From Campanula takesimana (Eukaryota; Streptophyta; Magnoliopsida; Asterales; Campanulaceae), in the NCBI GenBank assembly GCA_026119855.1, contig JAOWBW010000044.1, positions 1,550,001-1,614,000 on the forward strand: a stretch of DNA of 64,000 nt, read 5' to 3'. The position numbers and the translations under genes are program-made. This document shows, piece after piece, positions 56,197 to 64,000 of this stretch. The notes under the pieces were generated by a model, which was given only the letters and a program-made list of their open reading frames with translations, did not search any database and was not told the origin of the DNA. Every line of letters begins with the position of its first letter. Position 1 is the first letter of the stretch.

Positions 56197-57212
56197 AATT
56201 TAGGAGTGTGTTATTTCCCGATATAAGAACTAGTCTTTCTAAAAATAGCTCTCTCCTCTTTCCTCTCTCGCCCCGAATTCAACCACCCCATCGTCCTGTC
56301 CCCACCGGCGGTCCTCAGACCGGCAAATTTGTGGTTTTTGATATTTTCTTATGATCTAGACGGATGACTCTATCCCTGCTGCAAAATACTCAGGCAGGTC
56401 CTTCAATTTTCCGGCGGTAGAAGCAGCTTTCACTATTGCTGATTTGTCAGTTTCCTCACCATTATTGCTGTTCTTATTCCTGTCTTTGTATGTTTGCCAT
56501 TATTTAATTGTCACATTTCTGAAAGTCCCAATTGTTGTTATCGTACAATTTGGGGTTACTTTTCAAGTAGTGGGGTTTAATCATTTTATCGTTTTTATCC
56601 TTTTTAATTTTATTAAAAAGAACATTTATGTCTTTATTAATCTAGATCGATGTAGAATTCGAATGTAACCAAAATATTGAGCCTTGATTTTCGCAGTAAT
56701 TTTCTATATCTAACTTGGTGCTCACCTATTTCTTTCCTTTAGTCTTGTGCATTGAACTGATTATTATGTTCTTTTTAGTGATTCATACTGCAAATTTTCA
56801 GGTTTCTGGCTTTATGTTGCTTTGATTTGGGTAATGCCAGGGAGTATTCTTGTATGGACTTGGTGAGTTTCTCAGTTTCTCTCCATCTTTCGTTATTTAC
56901 TGCCTGTACCTTGATGCTTTTATGAGTTGGTCAACACTCTCTCAATTGCATTCAAGTATCCCTTTTTTTTCGACCATCTTTAACTGATTATGTTATGTCC
57001 ATGAACGTTGGTCAATGTCCAGTTATCGTTAATTGACACTCTTAACCCAGATTTTTTCCATTGCAGAAGCCCCTTTAACCAGCTAGCAGAAAACCCTGCT
57101 CTAATTTACAGTCATTCCATGTCCAAGTACACCCAATAGTATACTTGCTTGTACCCCCAGAAAAGCACACACGCTTGTGCACACACGCTCGTATTAAATT
57201 ACCGTGACATAT

Positions 57213-57259
<47 letters not shown>

Positions 57260-57449
57260 CTTGGTTTATCTAGTATGTTTACTTTCTAACACATGTATCC
57301 AAACCCACATAACCAAAATAATAGGAAGACAAATAGAAGAGAATTCTAGTGATAGTGCTTGAATTATTTTCTTTTACTTTTTTTGGATATCTGAAGAGAT
57401 CCTTATTTTATTTATTTGGCGTGCTTGTATGTGCGTGTAGATCTGAAGG
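56197..57449 (+). promoter_or_regulatory. Putative promoter, 5' leader exon and leader intron of the NAL1-like gene
   Basis: CT-rich leader-like sequence (CTCTCTCCTCTTTCCTCTCTC) at 56251-56271 is followed by mixed-composition sequence to about 56400. A 3' splice site GTGTAG ends at 57440, nine bases before the ATG. This suggests a non-coding first exon and a leader intron of roughly 1 kb. No clear TATA box. Confidence 0.45.
57213..57256 (+). repeat. (GA)n microsatellite upstream of the NAL1-like start
   Basis: About 22 GA units with one interruption near the left end. It lies in the presumed leader intron, about 195 bp before the ATG. Confidence 0.9.
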
Positions 57450-60400
57450 ATGGACAGAGCAAGACTGGATCTAAGGTTTCACCAGTCCGGATCAACGCCA
57501 TCAGATGAATCAGCGTTGGATTTGGAAAGAATCTACTGCAACCACACGAATCTGCCATCATCAAGTCCCCCATTGCAGTCTTTCGCATCAGGCGGTCAGC
57601 TCTCTGAGAGCAATGCTGCATATTTCTCTTGGCCTACTTCTAGCCGGTTGAATGATGGAAGAGAAGATAGGGAAAATTACTTTGGAAACCTTCAGAAGGG
57701 TGTCTTGCCTGAAACTCTTGGCCGGCTGCCAACTGGACAACAAGCTACTTCTTTGCTCGACCTCATGACAATTAGGGCATTTCATAGCAAAATCTTGCGC
57801 AGGTGCAGTCTGGGCACTGCAATTGGGTTTCGGATCCGACGGGGTTTGCTTACAGAGATACCAGCTATTCTTGTCTTTGTTGCTCGAAAAGTACACAGGA
57901 ATTGGCTCAACCACATCCATTGTTTACCAGCTGCTCTTGAGGTTTAAAGTTTAGGGGCTTCTGATCATCTTAATGTTACTCAGGGTTTCTATTTAGGAGT
58001 TTGTCTATAGTGATCGAAGACTTAATAATGCTAGTTGTAGACATATTTGAACTCATTGGCGAAGCCACACTTTGCTCATGGGGGTCATCCGACCCCCTTG
58101 ATTTTAGAGTTGTGTCATTTTTACCCTTTTAAGTTTAGAAAAATAACATTTATACTATTAAAAATATTATTTTCTTGCAATTTTGACCCCCTTAAATTTA
58201 GAAAAAAAAATAACACTATATCATAATTTCGACCCCCTTCCACTAAATTTCTGGTTTTGCCACTGTTTGAACTCGTGTAGGGTTCCAAAATTTTTGTGGC
58301 TGTTTAAATGTATACAATTCTGGGATGTTCTGTTTTTATCTGGAACGGATCTTATGCTTTATTGGAACCATGAAGTAGTGAGTCTCTGATTGATCCCATA
58401 TACTTTGGCAGGGACCCGGTGGCGTGTGGTGTGATGTTGATGTTGTGGAATTCTCTTACTATGGTGCACCTGCAGCAACTCCAAAGGAGCAGTTGTATAC
58501 AGAGCTTGTTGATGGCTTACGTGGAAGTGATCCATGCATTGGTTCAGGCTCCCAGGTACGCAACTTCTCAATGGTCATCTGTTTCTTTCTCAAAATATGT
58601 TGTAATAACAAATCTAAGGTGATGGGTGAAAATATGATCTTATAAGAAACTCGACTTTTCTCATACTCCAGAATATGAGATTGATGGCGCTCTACTCAAA
58701 CTTTTTTTTTCTTGTGACTCTGTAAAGCTTAAATTCATGTCCCCTTTCTATTATTCCTACAGACCAAAAGAAGCTCGATAATTTATAATTGCCAATTAAT
58801 CAACAACTTATTCGGAACAGCATTCGGTCCACAAGTCTTGCCTGTTTCATATCTTCTAGGGCATGGAGTTTGAACATAGGTCTGAGTTTCTGAGAAACTG
58901 GAACTCATTGTCGGCATCTACGGAGCAACTCCTATAGAAAGGAAGAAAGGTAGGAAGAGTAGCGTTTTAAGATCACCGATTCATTATTACTAAGTTAACT
59001 AGTCTTTCCATTTTTATGGAAAGACAGTTATAACATGCTAGATCAGACGCATATATGGTCTAATGTTCATAGTGATTTTAAAAAGACCATCTCAACCTTT
59101 TTGTTCCTGGAGGTTCATGTCAGAGGTGAGTTCAACTCGTATGTCAGCTGTGTTAGCTAAAATGACAATAAAGGCTCCCTTTGTCTTGTGAAATATGACT
59201 TTTGGTTTCTCCAGTGGTAGGTTGTTTCCAGAATATTATTCGACGTTAAATCATTCTCCAATTAAACGAAAACAATCCATTCTCCAAAGCAAATTGACTT
59301 ACTTGGAGCCCTGGAGGTCATTTTCTTGAAAATAAACTTCTCTCTTTATCACTTTTGTTAGCACATTTTCCTTTAAAAGCTAGGCCTCTGTTTTTAGGGA
59401 AATATTTATGTGTCAAGTACTTGGGCCCGCAGGGACTCTAGAATGTTTGATACCAAAGATTTTTTTCTAGCTTGTTTCCAGATTGGTGATCATTTTGGAC
59501 TCGTTTCTGGGACAAGGTGATGGGAAGGGACGAAGCTACGCTTTGTTAATGGGGGTCATTCTACCCCCTTTATTTTGGAGTTACGTCAATTTTGCTACCT
59601 TCAAGTTTAGGTAAATAACAATTTAGTTCTAAAAACATAAATGTTGGCAATTTTGACCCCATTTGATTTTGAAAAAAATACCACTGTATCATAATTTTGA
59701 CCCCCCTTCTCATGAATTCCTTGCTTCGCCACTGGACTGATAGGGATGTTTAAGACTCTTCCTTTCGCAGATATGGATAGATATTTCCATGCTGTGTTGG
59801 GTCTTTAGTTGTGGTTCTTGTATTTTGTTGCTTTCCCCATGTGCCCCTATGGCTGGACACTCGTCCACTATGTATTTTCTTCCTTCTAATGATATCTAAT
59901 ACTCCCTCCGTTCCGGTTTAAGGTTCTTAGTTTGACTTTCCACGCTTATTAAGGAATCAAGGCAAACTTGAGTCAACAATAGTAGTGTGGGTGGGGAGGA
60001 TATAATTGTCCATTCATAAAGCAAGTGGGTTAAAAGTAGATAGGTAAGTGTTGGTTTTTTTGTAATATATGAATTATGAGGACAAAATTGTTCAAAACAG
60101 TGTTCATATTTTGCCATTTAAGGAATATAGCAACTAAGAACCTTAAACTAGGGCATACCAAAAAGGAAAGTAAGAACCTTAGACTGGGACGGAGGGAGTA
60201 TTTCTATTAGAAAAAGGGAAAAATAGAGGGGAAGATGTATTTGGGGAAATTTTCAATATGTTTGCCTCAAAGAAAATCTAGTACCTTCACTTAAACCAGC
60301 AAGCCTAAAAGTGTTGGTTTCGATTAATTAAAATTCAAATTTAAGTATACTTACGGTAAAGAGGCATGCTGTGAATATAGTTTGGGATTGAGGTAAATTC

Positions 60401-61811
60401 TTACCAGTAGTCCATTTCCATCATTCCTTTGCCCTTTTTTTTTTTTGCACGGAACTGTAAACTCTTTCATCCGACAATCTCTATGAAAGAATTGTAACAC
60501 GAAAGCTTTATTCTATGAACTTGCTAGGAGAAACTAGGGTCATAGATACATCTTTCTTATTTTGATTTTAGTTATAAAATAATAGAAGAATCGCAACGCC
60601 ACAAACTCCAAAACAACACTACTTTAAATTCTTCCTTTGAGTAACAAATTCAGGTTGTTGCTCGTTTTACACCATGAAATGTTTTCTATAAATTGATATA
60701 GTAAATAAATAATAGCAAGATGCTAGGTCAGATAAATAGGAGAAAAGGTCTCAAAATCATAAACCTAAACATTTGAGCGAATGTATTGGCACTAAGATGA
60801 GTTTGACTCAAGGTGTAGAAGTATTATGGTGAACTATAAACATAAGAACTGATTAAGAACCAATAGTGTCTGTACATGTTCCAGTTTCGAATTAAAACGA
60901 CACTAATCCTTGAAACAGTTTTAGGGAGAATTGAATAGATATTTTGTTAAATAACAGACGATCACAACAGAGAAAACAAGTGATCTTTGAGGAATCTGGT
61001 CCACACCAATATTTTCGATGTTGATAAGCGACTATGGAATTTTTCCTTGGTATCATCTCTTGCATGGGATTGTAAAATTTCTCATATATGATCTGGCCTG
61101 TTGAATTGTTCTATTAGAAAATGTGTTTCCAGCAATTTTACTTCAAAATACGATTTGTTATAAGGTACTCCCTCCTTCCCATAATAAGGGTTACTAAAAT
61201 TGAATGCACTGGAGTATGGAAAGTACAGTAGGAGAGAGTATGTGGGGTAGGAAATAGTAAGCAAATTGTTGTTGTGAATGGGAAAGTGGGTCCCATTTAA
61301 TAAAGAAGTATTTTTCAGTTTCCATTTTGGGATACTACCCTTTGTTATGGGACGCCCAAAAAGGAAATAAGTAACCCTTAATATGAGGACGTAGGAAGTA
61401 TTGTTTAACATCTAGTACTTTGGGCCCTGCTCTTCAAATTTATGAACTAACTCTTACTTCTTTAGGTTGCTAGCCAAGAGACGTATGGAACCTTGGGTGC
61501 TATTGTTAAAAGCCGAACTGGAAACCGACAAGTTGGATTTCTCACAAATCGGCATGTAGCAGTTGACTTGGATTACCCAAACCAAAAAATGTTTCATCCT
61601 TTGCCACCAAGCCTTGGACCTGGAGTATATCTGGGTGCTGTGGAGAGGGCAACATCATTTATCACAGACGATCTTTGGTATGGTATATTTGCCGGGACCA
61701 ACCCAGGTAAATCTGTCTTTAATATTGTTAATTGTTGGCGATTCCTTGATAGTTTTGGTCACTCTCTAAGATCCAACTCATTTTCCTTTGGATGCTTTTA
61801 TTTGGAAGTCA

Positions 61812-61842
<31 letters not shown>

Positions 61843-63310
61843 CATAGAGGGAGAGAGAGAGGAGAGAAGCAAACACTCAGAAAATATAAGAAGGGAGGAA
61901 ATGTACGAACTCTGAAAGATTTCAGGAGCACGCACTCAGGAAATAGGATAATTTTCCTGGCTCGTTTTAACTAGGATTTAGAGTGTAAATGAATGCATAC
62001 AGGGCCGGTCCCGTAGTATTTGGGGCCCCAGGCCAATTTCTCGACCGGGGCCCTTAACTTTATGTATGTGATTTTTATTAAAAAAAAAACAAAAAAAAAA
62101 ACAACAATACGAAGTAGCATGTAAGAACATTGCACTTTATATAAAATTATGATGTACGGAGTACTTTCACAATATAACACTTTTCTCCTAGCACATTTAG
62201 AAGCAAACTCATGAATCAAAGTTGAACAATCAACTATATCATTCTCAATCGATATCATAGCTAGCCTATTTAGTTGTCTAGTTTTAAAATGATCATTGTG
62301 GGTTAACTTGGGCTATTATACACAGATATAAGGAAATTTTGGGGCCCCAAAAATTACACATTCTTTGGGGGCCTTAGGCGGTCGACTTAGTCGACTATAC
62401 TGTTGGGCCGGCCCTTAATGTATATGAGTTGATTAATTCTAATTACTGCGTTATGTTTAATACTTCATATTCATTGTCCTATATCATATAATCATACTTC
62501 AATTTTTCTCCCAAATAATCTCAAATATAAGCACATCATGTCAGAAGGACATAATGCTACTGGCTTTGAAGTGTACCTTTACCTTAAATGAATAGGACTC
62601 TAGTAAAGATTGTTTTTGTCTTATGTGGGCCGGGCCCTTCCCTGATCCATACGCAAAGTGGGAGCTCTTCTAGCGACAGATTGCCCTTTTTTAAATTCAA
62701 AATGGCTTCAAATTTATAATCATACACCCCTCATTTCCATAAATGAAATTGGATATCAAAATTATATGCCTAAGTATACTTTTGTTTATTCCTTCCATTG
62801 CTTCTGCAGAAACCTTTGTTCGAGCAGATGGGGCTTTCATCCCTTTCGCGGAAGAGTTCAATGTTGCTAATGTTATGACATCCATAAAAGGTGTAGGTGA
62901 GATTGGTGATGTCAACGTCATAGATTTGCAGTCCCCGATCAACAGTCTCATTGGCAGACAAGTTCAGAAAGTTGGGAGAAGTTCTGGCTTGACTAGTGGG
63001 ACCATAATGGCATATGCCTTGGAGTATAATGATGAGAAAGGAATTTGTTTCTTTACTGATTTTCTTGTTGTTGGGGAGAACCACCAAACATTTGACCTTG
63101 AAGGTGACAGTGGAAGCCTCATTCTTCTTACGGGTAAAAACGGGGAGAAACCTCGGCCTGTTGGAATCATTTGGGGCGGGACCGCTAATCGAGGTCGGCT
63201 GAAACTGGAAGCTGGTCAACCTCCAGAAAATTGGACTAGTGGAGTTGACCTGGGTCGTCTTCTTGATCTTCTTGAACTTGATTTGATCACCACCAATGAT
63301 GGCTTACAAG
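57450..63310 (+). CDS. NAL1: NARROW LEAF 1-like trypsin-fold protease, first four coding exons
   Basis: Exons: 57450-57941, 58412-58555, 61466-61706, 62810-63310, all with GT-AG borders and matching phases, 459 complete codons. The last exon lies past the window. N-terminal region MDRARLDLRFHQSGSTPSDESALDLERIYC, then RAFHSKILRRCSLGTAIGFRIRRG and a trypsin-like core. Likely catalytic residues are His near 242 (TNRHVAVD), Asp near 299 (VRADGAF) and Ser near 393 (EGDSGSLI). Their spacing agrees with the triad published for rice NAL1. Family members control leaf width and vein number by degrading transcriptional co-repressors and act mainly in the nucleus (established for rice). All visible family motifs are intact. 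Introns of 470, 2910 and 1103 bp contain MITEs. The symbol marks the family only; the orthology is not tested. Confidence 0.94.
58054..58265. mobile_element. hAT-like MITE in intron 1 of the NAL1-like gene
   Basis: 212 bp, ends CATTGGCGAAGCCA and TGGTTTTGCCACTG, perfect 8-bp TSD TTTGAACT (58046-58053, 58266-58273). Internal GGGGGTCA/TGACCCCC motifs. Same family as 59525-59734. Confidence 0.85.
58556..59524 (+). other. Intron 2 of the NAL1-like gene, first part
   Basis: AT-rich intron sequence in which I see no further gene or recognisable element. Confidence 0.6.
59525..59734. mobile_element. Second copy of the hAT-like MITE, in intron 2
   Basis: Aligns with 58054-58265 along its length (GGGGGTCATNCNACCCCC start, TAACA and TTTTGACCCC interior, GCTTCGCCACTG end). 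The left end is damaged and no clear TSD is seen. Confidence 0.75.
59902..60199. mobile_element. Stowaway-like MITE in intron 2 of the NAL1-like gene
   Basis: Ends ACTCCCTCCGTTCCGGTTTA and GACTGGGACGGAGGGAG. The arm AAGGTTCTTAGTTTGAC is mirrored twice on the right (AACTAAGAACCTT and GTAAGAACCTTAG), so the right end is partly duplicated. Confidence 0.8.
61168..61398. mobile_element. Stowaway-like MITE near the 3' end of intron 2
   Basis: Ends CTCCCTCCTTCCCATAATAA and TTAATATGAGGACGTAGGAAG, inner arms AGGGTTACT/AGTAACCCT, TA on both sides. It ends 67 bp before exon 3. Confidence 0.82.
61811..61838. repeat. (AT)n microsatellite in intron 3 of the NAL1-like gene
   Basis: About 14 AT units followed by GAGAGAGAG-rich sequence. 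Confidence 0.85.
62000..62416. mobile_element. hAT-like MITE in intron 3 of the NAL1-like gene
   Basis: 417 bp with ends CAGGGCCGGTCC and GGGCCGGCCCTT. 8-bp TSD AATGCATA/AATGTATA (61992-61999, 62417-62424; one mismatch). Subterminal TTTGGGGCCCC motifs lie in both arms. Confidence 0.82.
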
Positions 63311-64000
63311 GTTTGTTTTCTAAACAATATATTTTCAAATTCTTTAGACGCTGCAACTTACACACAAGCATGCACACATTTTTCTGTATGTTGTTTTTGT
63401 TATCCGTGTAGACTAAAACCTTGTCAAGTTGTATCCTAGTTTCGTCGTGTAGTTTAGGGCCTACGCTTACCATTTCCTTTCCAACCAATGGTTTATTCCT
63501 TCGTCATGTCTTATTGGGCCAGTTTGGTCATATTTTGGTTAACCTTATTGGAGAAGCTTAGGGTACTTGGAGATGATTTACAGAACCAGATCAGGCTATA
63601 ATACTGATCCCTGTAAATTAAAATAATGTGGTTTCATATGCAATTCTGAGTGCGTCTTGGGAACAGGTTGTTATATTGTTACGGTGTAGAGGCAGAATTA
63701 AAGCTCCCATACTACTGGGAACAGCATGTTAGCACATGATTGTATCTATTACACTTATTTTGGTCATGAAGGACTAATAATATGGGTACATTGAAATACC
63801 TTATTGATGCGCCGGGATGAAATTCAGGGCCTGGTGCACTCGAATCCGTCGTGTAGTCTAGAACGGAACTCAGCCTTACTCCAGAGCAGTCACTGCACAG
63901 GCAACAAACGTCACTAGGCCGGGGGCGCCTCCGGCGTGAGAGTAAGTGTTTGCTTTTTAGAGAGAGAAAACGAATCTGGTAGGTGTGTGCGTGTTTAAGC
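63311..64000 (+). other. Start of intron 4 of the NAL1-like gene
   Basis: Opens with GTTTGT. No sequence resembling the expected last exon occurs before the window end. From about 63810 the composition changes to a CpG-rich stretch with GGCGCCTCCGGCG near 63925, possibly the edge of another transposon. Confidence 0.5.

Noticed and set aside
63311..63411. In-frame extension of NAL1-like exon 4 into the following sequence
   Set aside because: Reading continues only through a good GT splice donor into AT-rich sequence with no family similarity; it is intron.

Overview
This is plant nuclear DNA, most likely from a eudicot. The window holds two split host genes on the + strand, chromodomain-type Ty3/Gypsy and Ty1/Copia elements, Stowaway- and hAT-like MITEs, and an RTE-type LINE. 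I cannot name the species from the sequence alone.

Positions 1-36349 are one four-level nest of LTR retrotransposons, resolved by matching LTR ends and target-site duplications (TSDs). Element 1 (Gypsy, +; 1 to 36349, 5' LTR cut by the window start) is interrupted inside pol by element 2 (Gypsy, -; 5075-31534). The 3' LTR of element 2 is interrupted by element 3 (Copia, +; 5978-22926, TSD CCGAT). The RNase H end of element 3 is interrupted by element 4 (Gypsy, +; 12539-21369, TSD TTACT). Element 4 has one uninterrupted 1486-residue gag-pol and nearly identical LTRs, so it is the most recent arrival and possibly still competent. Element 3 has almost equally fresh LTRs but a badly decayed interior. 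Elements 1 and 2 carry nonsense codons and frameshifts. A tRNA-derived SINE sits in the 5' LTR of element 1, and a 30-bp minisatellite sits in its 3' LTR.

Positions 36350-40600 contain old repeats: an LTR-like remnant, two hAT-type MITEs with 8-bp TSDs, and a solo LTR inside the second MITE. Positions 40655-46405 hold a six-exon gene for a glutathionyl-hydroquinone reductase (xi-class GST relative), whose introns are full of MITEs. Positions 46406-56200 hold a LINE tail, a short retroposon, a decayed and truncated Copia element on the - strand, a decayed RTE LINE and a MITE nested inside a MITE. From 57450 to the window end lies a NARROW LEAF 1-like trypsin-fold protease gene. Four coding exons are visible and the last one lies beyond the window.

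The two host genes show no functional link. Neither looks affected in its exons by the surrounding transposons, which occupy introns and flanks.
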